Assembly (NCBI GenBank): GCA_022495005.1
Contig: JAGYXB010000448.1
Coordinates: 62,001 to 126,000 of the forward strand
Direction of reading: 5' to 3'
Source of the DNA: Rhyacophila brunnea
Taxonomy: Eukaryota; Arthropoda; Insecta; Trichoptera; Rhyacophilidae
Length of the DNA stretch: 64,000 nt
This document shows positions 1 through 12,200 of this stretch, in pieces; position 1 is the stretch's first letter; each line of letters begins with the position of its first letter. The position numbers and the translations under genes are program-made. Under the pieces are notes generated by a model. That model saw only the letters and a list, made by a program, of their open reading frames with translations. It was not told where the DNA came from and did not search any database.

Positions 1-1124
1 TTGTATACATGAGAAATTGCATTCGGCACATATAAATGGCTTTTCACCAGAATGAGTCATTTTGTGTGATTTCATGGCACTAGACTGTATGCATGAGTAA
101 TCACAAATATCACATCGAAACGGCTTTTTACCAGAATGAATCATTTTGTGTATTTTCATCTTACTAAAAGTAATGCACGAGTAATCACAAATGTCACATT
201 TAAATGGTTTTTCTCCAGAATGAGTCTTTTATGTGCTTTTATGTTACTAGAAGTTCTACAAGAATAATTACAAATTTCACATTTAAATGGTTTTTCACCA
301 GAATGTGTCATGATGTGTTTTTTCATATCACTATATTGTATGCATGTGATATTACATTGATCACATTTAAACGGCTTATCATCTGAATGAGACATTTTAT
401 GTTTTTTCATGTTACCAGTTTGTGCACATGAGAAATTACATATACTACATTTAAAAGGCTTTTCTCCGGAATGAGTAAATTTATGCGTTTTAAGATTACC
501 AGAAGTGACACATGAATAATTACATTCGTCGCATTTAAATGGTTTCTCACCGGAATGAGTCATTCTATGCGATTTCATGTTACTCAGCTGTATACATGTG
601 TAAGGACATTCACTACATTTGAATAGCTTTTCGCCAGAATGAGTCATTTTGTGAGATTTCATGTTGCCATATTGTATAGATGTGTAATTACATATCTCAC
701 ATTTATATGGTTTTTTGCCAGAATGAGTCATCTCGTGTGATTTAATGGTAGAAGATTGTTTACATGAGAAATTACATACATTACATCTAAATCTCTTTTT
801 ACTCTTGATAGTAATGACTTTACCATGTAACGATTTATGAAGCTTTAGTAAGTGAACCGATCCAAAGAAAAAATAACAAATATTACATACAAAGTAATTA
901 TCATAAATATATATCTTTTCAATATTTACAACAGCTACTAATTCGCGGTTAAATTGAATGAGATCGCTTTTAACATTTAAATGTGTTTCGTTACACGTGT
1001 CGAGTTCCTTTTTGACGTATTTTTCATCAATGCGTATATCTCCATAAGTTTTATTTACTTGTGACATGCAACAAGTCGTTTTGAGATTAGCTGTATTTGT
1101 CAATACGTTGCTAGCAGAGATTAC
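1..1124 (-). CDS. ZnF-A, zinc-finger exon (third exon, 3' incomplete, one frameshift)
   Basis: Exon 3 of a C2H2 zinc-finger gene, probably a nuclear DNA-binding protein; target unknown. The acceptor AG lies at 1126-1125 after a T-rich tract, and the exon opens in phase 0 with VISASN, matching the LISAGT opening of ZnF-B and ZnF-C. About 70 residues of leader are followed by one atypical finger (CNICYFFFGSVHLLKLHKSLH-type spacing) and then a regular array with H-S-G-E-K-P linkers, C-x2-C-x12-H-x3-H, at least nine fingers to the window edge. After finger helix SSNIKAHK the frame is lost: repeats elsewhere read GAGTCATTTT, here GAGTCTTTT, a one-base loss at about 226/227. Positions 1-226 continue as clean fingers in the shifted frame. 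The gene is therefore either a recent pseudogene or carries an assembly error. The 5' exons are at 3796-3653 and 5582-5430. Confidence 0.8.
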
Positions 1125-1171
1125 CTAAAAAAAAAATGAATTAATTTTAATTGAAAAACATATGTTATGTT

Positions 1172-1714
1172 GCGTCTAATTCAAAAAAGCGGTAAGTCCA
1201 CATTTGGTCATAATCGCGAAAAAATACGCAAGTATTCTTTGTATAATTTTACAAAATATGTATTGATCTATAAATTCCAAACGCGACAAAACCCTACGAA
1301 AAAAGATAAGTCTCGAATTATTACAAAAAGCGCCAAGTCTGTGTTTAATATTATTTAAAGCTTGGTTGATTTCGCGCGTGTTTAAGTCAGCCAATAATGG
1401 AACGTTCAACATTGGAAATGGCGTCTCCCATGATGTAGCATCCGGTAAACTCATGACAGTGTCACGGAAATATGTGCCTTATGCGGGATAAATTAAAAAG
1501 TGAGATTCTAGTAGCGCCAAGTCCAATTTGATTTTGCCTATATTTATTACATTCAAGAGTTCATCGGCTGAAACAAATTGCCATTTGATTCTAATTTTGA
1601 CATAGAATATAACGGATAATTCATGTTAAAACAAATAATTGAAGTTTGAAATATAAAAACGTTATTTTACGCAAATATCGAATTGTGGAGTTGTCGCTTT
1701 TTGTAATTAGACGC
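1172..1714. repeat. MITE-like element with terminal inverted repeats
   Basis: Left end GCGTCTAATTCAAAAAAGCG and right end (reverse complement) GCGTCTAATTACAAAAAGCG form an imperfect inverted repeat of about 30 bp, 543 bp outer to outer. An AGCG(C)CAAGTC-type motif recurs inside near 1190, 1328 and 1513. Reading frames inside are unconvincing. No clear target duplication was found, so the superfamily is unassigned. It lies in the second intron of ZnF-A. Confidence 0.5.
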
Positions 1715-1855
1715 CTCTTTTAATAAATAGAAAATTCATATACATATATTCTTTTCAACACTGCCTAGAAGACCAATAACAGTAGTGAATTTAGTAATAG
1801 AATTGAAACAATCACAAACACACAGTTGTTGAGAAATATATAGTGTCTTCACCAA

Positions 1856-1910
1856 TGTCGGAGCTCCCGAATGAAAGGCCAGCACTTTACGCACTGCGCC
1901 ACCAGAGGTA
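1856..1910 (-). repeat. tRNA-derived SINE head fragment
   Basis: The minus strand reads CTGGTGGCGCAGTGCGTAAA, which fits the internal RNA polymerase III A box of a tRNA-type promoter (TGGCNNAGTGG class), followed by a tRNA-like anticodon-arm region and CGGGAGCTCCGACATTGG. No good B box follows, so this is a truncated head rather than a tRNA gene. Confidence 0.35.
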
Positions 1911-1939
1911 TGCAAAATTATTATCTGGGTGACATAGAA

Positions 1940-2372
1940 CAGTACTTCTCAAAATAGGGGACGCGGCCCCATGGAGCTGCCAAGGAGCCGCGAAATATTT
2001 CAGTATTTGAAAAAAATCATAAAAATGTGATCACTGGACGATACTGCAAACCTTGCTAATTATCATTTCAAACATTGTACCGCATATTGATTTATTATGT
2101 AAAAATATGCAATCATTCCCCTATCATTAAATGGTGTTTTTAATTATGTGTAATAAATTTTAAGTTATTTCGTTTTTAATTTTTGCTTTACAAGCTAATA
2201 AATAAAATGTTCTCTTATTTTTAATGAAAATGTATCTATAATAATAATTGATACTGAATAACAAATAAAGTAGGTACTGTTGGTTACTAAATACTAATAT
2301 TTTTGGAGAGAGGAGCCTTGGATTTATATTTTCTGATTTCGTGGGACGCGGGACGAAAAAGTTTAAGCACTG
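1940..2372. mobile_element. hAT-like non-autonomous element
   Basis: Left end CAGTACTTCTCAAAATAGGG and right end (reverse complement) CAGTGCTTAAACTTTTTCGT resemble the CAGTG-starting ends of hAT elements, and the GC-rich subterminal GGGGACGCGG recurs as GGGACGCGGG at the other end. Flanking 8-bp duplications are not convincing (ACATAGAA against AATTATAG), so the element is old or the boundaries are slightly off. No transposase reading frame inside. Confidence 0.4.
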
Positions 2373-3652
2373 AATTATAGAATATGTATTTAAGTCAAAG
2401 CAACTGGAGAGTGTAGGCGCTGGGTCGTCCGGGATGTAGGAAGTTTTTGAAAACCCACTAAGGGTTGTAGTCCCATAAATGATGAAAATACTACTTATAT
2501 GTTAAAATGTCTAAGATGCTAGAACGAAGACCCAATTCATGCGGGCGCCTCTTGTAATTAAGCCGGATTTATACACAATATAAATCATAAAGGTCAGTAA
2601 GTAATCCCGAAAATGTCTTCAAAAATATTTCTCACAATATGTGGGTACATGTGAGAATATGTTAATATAATATTATTATCATCTTATTTGTGGAGTAATA
2701 AATGCACAAGATGACATAGGTACATCCGTTTGACACTACAAAGTAACATAATACACCTACATTTTAAAATTACAATTAACCTTCAATTAGAAGTTGGAAG
2801 GAACAATTAATTTAATAAACTATTTTTTTTTATTCAACGAATTAATTGATATCCTGATTTAAGTAGTTCGCTCTAGTTTTTTTTTGCAACCACACGAGGC
2901 TGCAAATTTACTAGTTATTACTTCGCTGATTACTCTCCGCGACCCCCGACATCACGAGTTTTTAGGTTATCTTTTCTGTAGGCTACATGACGTAAAAAAT
3001 GAGTCCGGTAAAGGAAAACTGAGGAGAATCTGTCTCGTAACTGGAGTTTTTATGGATTAGGCCAGCGCCATCTTTAGATTAATAAAGCCTGAGCATATGT
3101 CCAAGAACAAGTGGTCCACTGTTCAGCGGTCAAAATCAGATCCCAGATTGCTTGACATATTGATTCGCCCTTTCTCGTTTCAAATTGAATTATAAAAACC
3201 TCTCAAATCAATAATAAGTTAACTATCAGTGTTATTTATAAATAATATAGGTACATTCCTGTTATTCATCAGCTGTCAAAGTCAGACTAGTTCTTCACAC
3301 AAAAACCGGTGGTTATTTCGATTTCCAAAAAATATGTATCATTGATCTATGCATTACATTTGTAGATGTGTTAATGATAGTGTATTATTTATCATGTAAC
3401 TCATCTATCCAAATCAAACCATTCCCTGTGTGAACCCGACAGTATAAGCACTCTATAGAACAATGACAGGTCATCCATAGACAACAACGGGAGGGGCGGA
3501 AAAAGTAAGACCTGTCGTGAATGTATCGAGTTTCTACTTAAGTCGGCAATGATTAGGCCCGAAGTTATAATAGTTATAATATACAAACTAAACAGAAGAT
3601 AAATATTGACGATTTCACATAATTAAATAGGAATGATTAAAATTTAATTTAC
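2373..3652. other. intron of ZnF-A, no recognised gene
   Basis: About 1.3 kb of AT-rich intron sequence. I see no convincing coding frame; the short open frame near 3401-3586 has no recognisable similarity or splice support. Confidence 0.4.
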
Positions 3653-3796
3653 CTGTTTTTTTGGTATTCTATCAGAATACGAACAACAGGGTTGAGGTTC
3701 TTCATAATTCATTGAGCTCATTGGAAATTCATCTTTGATGTTAACTGGCTTGAAACTGATTTCAGATTTTATTTTTACCTGGTTTTTTGCAGAAAT
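3653..3796 (-). CDS. ZnF-A, exon 2
   Basis: Exon of 144 bp (48 codons, phase 0 at both ends) between a TTTTATAG acceptor and a CAG|GTAAAT donor. It encodes ISAKNQVKIKSE... and ends in CCSYSDRIPKKQ. The end matches CSYSESLPKNQ in exon 2 of ZnF-B and ZnF-C, which is the main support for the call. It carries IKSE and IKDE, which fit the Psi-K-x-E SUMO-acceptor consensus. No known folded domain is visible; the exon is an acidic linker. Confidence 0.75.
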
Positions 3797-3963
3797 CTAT
3801 AAAATCAATACATTATGTAAAAATTAATGGTTATATTAAAATACAATTTCATAGATCTTTGATTCTCTTAGTAGGTATTTCCCAAGCGCTAACGAAGTAG
3901 AAAAATTCATGTACCATTTCAAAAATAGGCGTTGTTGAATCATATAAACTTGACTTGATTAGC

Positions 3964-4660
3964 TTAACGGCGGACGTGCTCAGCGTGGGTCAAAATGGAG
4001 CTTTTTTCTATTTTCAAAGCATGATCCAGGACATACCTTAAACGTTGTAGATAATCTATTTGTATAATTTTGAAGCCTTATTATCCTTTATATTTATTTT
4101 AAGCATTTGATGACTGCATAAAGTATTTTTATTACATAAAATAGTATTCTTTGAAACCTCTCGCTCTAATGTTTTAGAATATAGTTATATTTCAGTACGT
4201 CCATGTAAAGTGGTGTTAAAATTTTTTACATTTATTTATTTTTAAAAGCATTTATAAAATCATTACCGAGTAAAATTTATGTCGACATTATTAAATATTT
4301 ACAATAAAAAAATATATTGATAATCTCTGTGATCCCAAATTTGACAAGAATTAGGCATATTATTATTCAAAAAATGGGCAAGATTTACACATAAAAGATA
4401 CTGATTATAAGCTATGTCTTTGACCATTCAACTGTGATAAACATTCTACGAATAATGTTTGCTTTATAATAATGGTATTGACCTAAGAATAAGGTAGTAT
4501 TTTTTTTAAATACGCCATTTCTATTGGCATTTCTCAATGGCTAAGCTACAACATACGGCCGTAGCCATAAATTGACAAACGATAAATAAAGTAGGGAGTA
4601 AAATGATGTTAACGCGCGTGTTTGAACATGTACCGTTAAAAAAAATCGGTTAGGAATATT
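3964..4660. repeat. fold-back element, one arm only (family of 23837-24718)
   Basis: Starts at a TTAA (3964-3967) followed by CGGCGGACGTGCTCAGCG, then the same arm as the complete copy at 23837: AAAATGGAGCTTTT, GATGACTGCATAAAG, CTCGCTCTAATGTTTTAGAA, and the core GTTTGAACATGTACCGTTAA. The opposite arm is missing and the copy breaks off near 4660. Non-coding. Confidence 0.65.
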
Positions 4661-5429
4661 TCGTGGTTAGGACCCTAGCAACCAGTAATAGTGGATAGGA
4701 TTACGGATTTCTTCCGAAATAACTTTTCATACAAAACAGAATTAACTGAATATGAATTTAATTCTACTTAAAAATGGCTAAGAGTATTAAAAAAATGCAT
4801 CGGCATCGTGTTCTGATATATTCAAAAAGTTTCGAATGTCTAGCTAGTCACGAAGTTAGTTAAAAATCGATTGCAAGATTTGTTCCGGACTAACAACCAC
4901 CGGACAAGTAAGAATACGACCTAATAAAAACGTTGTAAAATAGGACCCACAGATTTGACATACCTAAATCTCGCGTGACACACTTTGTAAACTCCTGATA
5001 AAGAGAAATTGCAATTTGAAGTTTGGCATGCCTTCTAAAAGCACTTATAATGCTAGGTAATTCTTTTGTGCTATATGTGCATGTTTATATATCGGATGAC
5101 CCTGTTTTTTTTCTAGTACCTACACCCACATATTTATAATATGTAGATACGAGTACATAATCCGTTGTTTCCTGTTAATACCTAAATTGTCGACTTACCA
5201 ACTTTTGGCAGCAACACCACGATATTATGTCCCATTCAATAATCATACCTAGGCATTTGAAAAGACGTGAGCGTTAACGGCTTGAATATAATTATTAATG
5301 TCAATTCAAGAGCATATTTGAATGTAAACAAACAGGAAGTAATTACCTATTAAAGATGCATCATGTAGAAATGTGCACCACATACCTACTAGAATTCACA
5401 ATCAGTACTTAATTATAAAAAAAACTAAC
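4661..5429. other. first intron of ZnF-A, no recognised gene
   Basis: AT-rich intron sequence with GTACCTACACC-type runs. No coding frame or defined repeat recognised. Confidence 0.35.
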
Positions 5430-5582
5430 CTCAAAAGTGCAACTTGCAACGTCGGCGTTCTCTTGCTTTTGGACTTTAGGAGCAGGAGGCTCCGAGCTCT
5501 TTTGATTACCAACGGGCACCTCAATCCTATGTTGCCCTTCTGCATCAATTTCTAATTCTTCTACTTCGCGCTTAACGTCCAT
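5430..5582 (-). CDS. ZnF-A, exon 1 with start codon
   Basis: Exon of 153 bp, 51 codons, ATG at 5582-5580, ending at GAG|GTTAGT (donor at 5429). The peptide starts MDVKREVEELEID and ends ASCTFE, parallel to the MDVKPDPDE...NTFE exon 1 of ZnF-B and the MDVKRDPDE...STFE exon 1 of ZnF-C. Same start, same donor context and same exon phase in three genes make this start well supported. It is short, acidic and Glu-rich, with a VKRE motif. The introns to exon 2 (about 1.6 kb) and from exon 2 to exon 3 (about 2.5 kb) are filled with repeats. Confidence 0.78.
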
Positions 5583-5773
5583 TTTAAGTAGGTATGTGAC
5601 TATAGGCCGTGCGCCAGTGTTTTCTTACTAAGGCTAGGGCGGTCAAAATAGTATCTATAATTTTTTGATCGATACTTCAATACTTTTTTCCCGGTAGGTT
5701 ACTTAAGGCTATACTGCAATGACGTCAATATGGATGAAGCATCTGGAAAAAAAATAACACTCACTTTTTTGTC

Positions 5774-5990
5774 GGTCTGCCGAATGACATAATCTGTTCT
5801 AACGCCATTACAATAACGGTGATATTGCTATAAATTCCCGTTGCTTTTGGTCGGGTCTGCCGAATAGCATAATTCATATTTTAATAGCAATATCGTTCGC
5901 TCAAATAAACATTGACACTAGAAACACTGTTCTAACGCCATTACAATAAAGGCGATATTGCTATAAATTTCCGATGGGTGATATCGCATA
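5774..5990. repeat. direct repeats upstream of ZnF-A
   Basis: TGTTCTAACGCCATTACAAT followed by (A)ACGGTGATATTGCTATAAAT occurs at about 5794 and again at about 5932, and TCGG(G)TCTGCCGAAT also occurs twice (5774 and 5852). The arrangement is a short direct duplication 190-330 bp 5' of the ZnF-A start codon. Function unknown; it could be part of the promoter region or a degraded element. Confidence 0.45.
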
Positions 5991-6847
5991 ATGGAAATTA
6001 CGAAATTTTGTGACGTGCGTCTACCTATGCATGTGCGAATGTCGCTATGCGCGAATTTACTTGTTAGCTACTGTACTGAGTGCGTTGTCCATTAATAATG
6101 CCATTGCTATACTGCCCTTCCAAGGAAGAAGGCAGTAGGTAACTCGCAAAAATTGTGAAATTGAGTTATGAATGCCATCCGTTACTTAATTTTGCAAGCT
6201 ATATATTATTCTGTTCACTTTAAAATCAGTATAGTCACTAAAATACCGTTAAAATCCTTAGTGAAAAAATAGACATCTTCTAAAATAATATTTTTTTTTA
6301 GCAAAAAGGCAGTAATTGCACCTTCACTGCAGTTACTGCTCGTTTATTATTACTTTGTTTGTATGTTAACATCCTGTTAATAAAAATTATCAGCGTTTTT
6401 TATTAATTCACAGAAAAATACATTAGGTATGTCATTTATCTCGAAAGTGTGTGAGAGTAGGTTACTGTCTTCTTCCTTAGAAGGGCAGCATACTAGGGTA
6501 CGGTCTAAAACGATCGTGACTACGCGATGCGAAGATTGTGTGATCGACGCGTGCAGAACAAAACATAATTTGTCATAAAAATTCAACATTCGTCCATTTA
6601 ATGTTATGTTTATTGTTCTATTAGTAATAATAATAATATATTCATTGACATATTTTCTTTTTCAAGTAAATGGGCAACGTTTTTTAGTCATATTTACACG
6701 ATTTAAGAATTAATTCTCCAGACGCCATCACAAAACAAATTGACGTGTTCACAGCTCGACTTTCACTTTCCGATTGGTAGCGAGTCCGAAATTTCATCGC
6801 ACCTATAGTTGAAAATTATTTGCCGTTTCACTGAAGTATGCTCTTAA

Positions 6848-7689
6848 GGGGGATGCTTATACTATCAGAGGCGAAAAGAGGCACCTAACGGAAAAATACG
6901 AAGCTTGCAATTTGAGATTTTTTTGATAATTTACAATTTCAACTCTTTTATTTAATAAATATGTATCCGAAAACATTAAAAAGATTTTTTATTTTTTTTT
7001 AAACTTAAAGATAAACTTACAATTGTAAAAAAATGTAAAAAAATGTCAATTCGTTGCAGGGTCAAATCTTATTTTTTCATTATATTTTATGGGCATATTT
7101 ATTATTAAAATTTAGTTTATTAAGTTTTAGATTTTATGTGGTGTAGATTTTTGACTAATTCATCGTTTTAATGTTTTTTTATATATATTTTAAAAAACAT
7201 CGATTTTAAAAAATATATAAATGTGTATAACTTGAAATCCTTTTTATGTATATCAAATTTTATTTTAGGCATGGTCACAATATTGAAGCTCGAGTTGATA
7301 TAAATAAAAAGGATTTCAAGTTATACACATTTATATTTTTATAAAAATCGATGTTTTTTAAAATATATATAAAAAATATTAAAACGATAAATTAGTCGAA
7401 AATCTAAACCACATAAAATCTAAAACTTAATAAACTAAATTTTAATGATAATTATGACCATAAAATATAATGCAATAATAAGATTTGACCCTGCAACGAA
7501 TTCACATTTTATTACATTTTTTTACAATTGTAAGTTTATCTTTTAGTTTAAACAAAAAAAAAATCTTTTTATTGTTTTCGGATACATATTTATTAAATAA
7601 TACAGTTGAAATTGTAAATTATCAAAAAAATCCCAAATTGCTAGCTTCGTATATTTCCGCTAGGTTCTCTGCTGGCATGCGTCTCCCCC
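6848..7689. mobile_element. long fold-back (palindromic) element flanked by TTAA
   Basis: The two halves are inverted copies over almost the full length: the left arm has TTTGATAATTTACAATTTCAAC and CGATTTTAAAAAATATATAA, and the right arm carries their reverse complements, folding around a centre near 7270. The outer ends read TTAA-GGGGGATGC and GCGTCTCCCCC-TTAA, with TTAA at 6844-6847 and 7690-7693. TTAA targets are typical of piggyBac-like transposition, but these ends are not classical piggyBac ends. No coding capacity. Confidence 0.72.
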
Positions 7690-7693
7690 TTAA

Positions 7694-8789
7694 TATTTTT
7701 TTTTGCTAATTTGGTTATAATTTACAATCTGATTCGCGATAATAATCGATTAGAAATATCAGTAATATTTTAGCTAATATTTTTTCCTCTTGTGTGTACT
7801 GTTTCCATGTTCTATGTTGTAAACCAATATAGGTAGGTTATTATTTTTATTATAAACGTGTCTATCTAAAATTGATCTATAATAATATGTAGAAATCAAA
7901 ATTGAAGTGATTATCTCAAGACAATGATAGGAATGCCACATAATTATGAATTTGTTGATTTTTAATAAAACCAATTATTCCCAGGGCACACACTCACGTT
8001 TTACTAAAGACACGTTAGTGAACGCCAGCTTATAGAATACAGACTCCACGTAGGTACCTTTCTGTTTCGTCAGGGCCTGATGACTAATGATTATGAGCCA
8101 TATGATTTGATGCCCAACCTTCCCGTCCATTTTCTTTGGCTGGATATTTTTAAAAATATTATTTATCCTGTGACTTGGTCCAGCCACGTCAGCTTCCGAA
8201 AATGGCTCAATGTTCAAGGTGCTTGGGGTTTGGTTAAACTGGCCCTAGATAGAATGTTGTTCTCCGCCGGCTCTCACATCTAAACTCTCCTCATCTGCCG
8301 AACCTTCCAAGATCGTCGATCCTGTGTTGCATATGAAGACCGCGCACATCTACTTAGCGACAGTCGCACGTAACCTTCGAAACGTATAGATATTTGGATG
8401 CGGCGATCGGGTATAGGAATGACCAATAATTCATAGGTGTCAATATGCGTCTTGACGTCTTCGATCCACAGCCCGAGAAGCATGTAACTTCTTGATTGCA
8501 ACAGTAGATGTTTTTTTTTCAAACTAAAAAGTCGAATTCGTCCAATCTGTGGGGCTCCATTTGGCAACGTAACGTGTGTTTTGTAAATAACGATGACGTC
8601 ACATCGACGTATTCGACACGTTGCAGATGGACGAGTTTTATTGTGAGAGCCAGCTACAATTTGGTTAGATACACAGATGCTACTAAAAGAATAAAAATGT
8701 TTAGCCTAATGCATTTAACAAGATCATCATCATGGGCGCGACAACCCGGTGTGGGTTATGCAGTCCTTTGTTATTACTTGTGACATGAA
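7694..8789. other. intergenic, no gene recognised
   Basis: The open frames here (near 7975-8567) overlap on opposite strands and resemble nothing I know. AATACAGACTC at about 8036 recurs near 42446, and a CATCATCATGGGCGCGACAA stretch near 8725 looks like part of a dispersed retroelement. I support no gene. Confidence 0.35.
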
Positions 8790-9012
8790 GTCACCCGACG
8801 ACATGACGTAATTGTAACGTAAGCCAATACACGCTCGAGGCAATCCGCCCAACGCACACGGCTCACCATAGATATAATTATGCTGAAAAACCTATTTGTG
8901 TATAGGGACAATGGATAACGCCTTATTTGAGTAGCGTTAATTTCTCGAATGCTATTATCATTCCGGTAGTACGTCACAATGATGTCATATGACGTCATGT
9001 CGACCGGGCGAC
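8790..9012. repeat. imperfect inverted repeat, possible MITE
   Basis: GTCACCCGACGACATGACGT at the left pairs, with mismatches, with the right end, whose reverse complement is GTCGCCCGGTCGACATGACGT. About 223 bp, non-coding, with a palindromic TGACGTCA in the right arm. No target duplication identified. Confidence 0.35.
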
Positions 9013-9209
9013 TTGAACTCGCAAGTTACAACATAAGGCCCCTGGCCAACTCTAACAGCTCCCCCCACCTGTCCCTATCCAGTGTGGCCGCTTTCGAATT
9101 CGGTACCCACAGAATACGGCAGTTGCATGCATTTCAACAGGTTGTTAAAAATATTTTTCCCATTTATGGGTATTTCAAAATAATTATTTTAAATACAATA
9201 TACTTACTT

Positions 9210-12200
9210 GGTGGTCAACGGCTGGTCGGCCCCAAGTGGACACATTGATGCCAGTAGATGTGTTCATAGCAAAAGTTGGGAAATGCCAAACTGCCAGCAA
9301 GTCCCATCTGCTGGCCTCCCCGCGGCGACCTCCGGGCAATGCAGCGTAAGCTGTAGCTAACAGCAGGGGGCGAAGGGCGAGTGACCGGCGCCATAAAACT
9401 GGCCTTCTGGCTAAGGGAAGGAAATCCCCAACAGAAAAACCCGTCGAGCCGACCCTCAGGGCCCTCGTGGCTCAGGCCTCGGGAGCGCTGGGCTAATCAC
9501 CTTGCCTCCTTAAACGAAACAGATTAAAACAACACCTACACAGCAGCCTCGGACGACAACCGGCTCTGTAAAACGACGACCTTGCATGGAAATGGACAAT
9601 GAAACAGGTAGAGTAATCCTCTCTAACAACTCGAGTATGCGCATTGGGACATATAATGTTCGCACCCTGCGTACCCCCGGAAAGGACCTGCACGCCACAC
9701 GCATCATGCACACCTACGCTGTGGACATCCTAGGGTTGAGCGAAGTGCGCTGGAAAGGAGCCGGGAGAAAGTTGATTGAGGGTTACTCTATTGTCTACTC
9801 AGGTCAGGAGCAATATCATCGCCAGGGAGTGGCAGTATTGATGACAAAGAGAGCGGCCCGTTGCCTCGTGAAATGGGAACCAATCTCGGAGAGACTGATA
9901 CGTGCTTCCTTCAAGACGCCAGATAGCTCCTTGACCGTCTTTCAGTGCTACGCCCCCACTGAGGATGCCGACGCGCAGATAAAGGATGCCTTCTACGATT
10001 CTCTCCACGCGGCAGTCCCCGCCATCCCCCGAAGAGACCGCGTGATTGTAATGGGGGATTATAATGCGAGAGTAGGAGCAGACCCGGTGCTTGGCCCTAC
10101 GGTGATGGGACGACACGGCCTCGGTGACCCCAACGATAATGGTGAGAGGCTCGTAGAGTTTGCCACTCTGTATGAGCTCGCCATCGGAGGGACTGTTTTT
10201 CCCCACAAAGATATTCACAAATATACGTGGACGTCTCCTGATGGACGCACTAGGACGCAGATTGACCACTTCTTGTACAGCTTAAAGCACCGAAAGGAAC
10301 TTCTCGACGTGCGTACTTACAGAGGCGCCGATATCCATAGCGATCATGAGTTACTCATTGGAAACATCCGATTAAAACTCAGTCGCCAGGCGAGGCCTCC
10401 AAAGCGCGACCAAATTGACATTGAGAAGCTCCGACGCCGCAGAATTCGGATCGACTTCGAAACTGCTGTACGAGATAGTGTAGATCGTATCTACGAGCGG
10501 CACACATCTGAATCCGACCTCATTGAGGCGGACTGGAGCCTCATAAAGAGTGCGATTGTGTCATCCGCCCGTACCGTCCTTGGTACCAGAAGGAGTGAGC
10601 AGCCAAAGTGGATGTCTGACGAAACGTGGGCTGAAATTGGAAAACGAGCCAGGCTGAAAGCCCTGAGAGACGAGGAGACAGACCCCGATCGAACCGAGGA
10701 CCGCCGGACTGACTACCAAACCCAAGACAGGGTAGTCAAACGATCCGTGCGGTTGGACATGCGCAATTTTATGAACCGGCAAATTGAAGCGGCAGAGGAG
10801 GCAGCAAGCAGAAATGACACCAGGAAACTCTTCCGAATCACCCGTGAAGTCTGCGTCAGGCGACCACCGACTCCCGGAGCCATTCGTGGTCCCAGTGGAG
10901 TAATAGAGTCTGACGCAGAATGTGTCAAGAAGATTTGGAAGAATCATTTCTGCGGAGTGCTGAACCGCCCACCCCCTTTGGATCCCTTTGACATATCTGC
11001 GGAAGCTTTACTTTTGGCCATTCCCCGAGCGACCGACATTTCCGATTGCCCGCCCACGCACACCGAGATAAAATCGGCTGTGAAAAGGCTCAAGAACGGA
11101 AAGGCACCGGGGGGAGATCTGAATCCTGAATTCCTCAAGTACAGCCTGAGCGCAATCCTGCACCCTATGTTTCATTTGATGACAAAGGTGTGGGAAGAAG
11201 AGCGCTGTCCAAGGGACTGGGTGAACGGTGAAATCATCACACTTCACAAAAAAGGTGACCCTCTAAGCTGCGACAATTACCGAGGCATTACGCTACTCAG
11301 TGTTCCGGGAAAGATTTTGGCAAACATCCTCTTGATGAGAATAAGGGACCCAATAATGCACGTCCTCAGGAAAAACCAAGCCGGGTTTCTACCTGGTCAA
11401 GCGTGTGCAGACCAAATCCACAACCTTCGATGTCTTCTCCAGCAGAGCCATGAGCTGAACAGTCCGATGGCCTGCTGCTTTGTGGATTATGAGAAGGCTT
11501 TCGACAGTCCGCACCGCCCCTTCCTCTGGACGATACTGGGAGCATACGGGATCCCTCCCAAGATCATTGCCATAATCAAAAGCCTGCACGAGAATAGCGA
11601 ATGCTGTGTCAGAATTGGAGACACTGCCACGGAATGGTTCGGGGTCACGATCGGAGTCAGACAGGGTTGTGTCCTTGCACCGTTTCTCTTCATCATTCTC
11701 TTTGACTTCATACTACGGAAGTCAATACCACCCGACCGAGGCATACCTGTTACCCCCACGGTGAAGCTATGCGACCTAGAACACGCCGATGACGCTGTCC
11801 TATTCGACAACTCAATCGAGGGCATTCAAGAGACAATCGACAGGTTGCATAACAACTCCTCTCGCGTTGGTTTGAGAATCAACGCGAAGAAAACCAATGT
11901 CTTGTGTAATAGCACCTGTCCTGATCCAGATTTCCCTCTGATTAGCGACGGACAAAACATCGAGAGCGTCGACAGCTTCAAGTACCTGGGGGTACACATC
12001 ACGGGAGATGACATTTTGCAGCAAGAGCTCGCTATCTGAATGGGAATGGCTGGAGCAACATTCAACTCGATGCGGAATGTCTGGGACTCACGATTGTACT
12101 CGGTCAAAACCAAATGCCGCCTATTCGACGCTTGCATTCTGACGGTGCTGCTTTACGGTAGCGAATCATGGCACCTTACGAAGGCTTAGAGCAACCGTAT

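Noticed and set aside
1940..2372. Confident hAT element with 8-bp duplication
   Set aside because: Ends look right but the flanking 8-mers do not match, so I kept it only as a tentative element.
8774..9248. Open frames on both strands between the inverted repeat and the LINE
   Set aside because: They span repeat boundaries and differ between block copies; no protein motif is visible.
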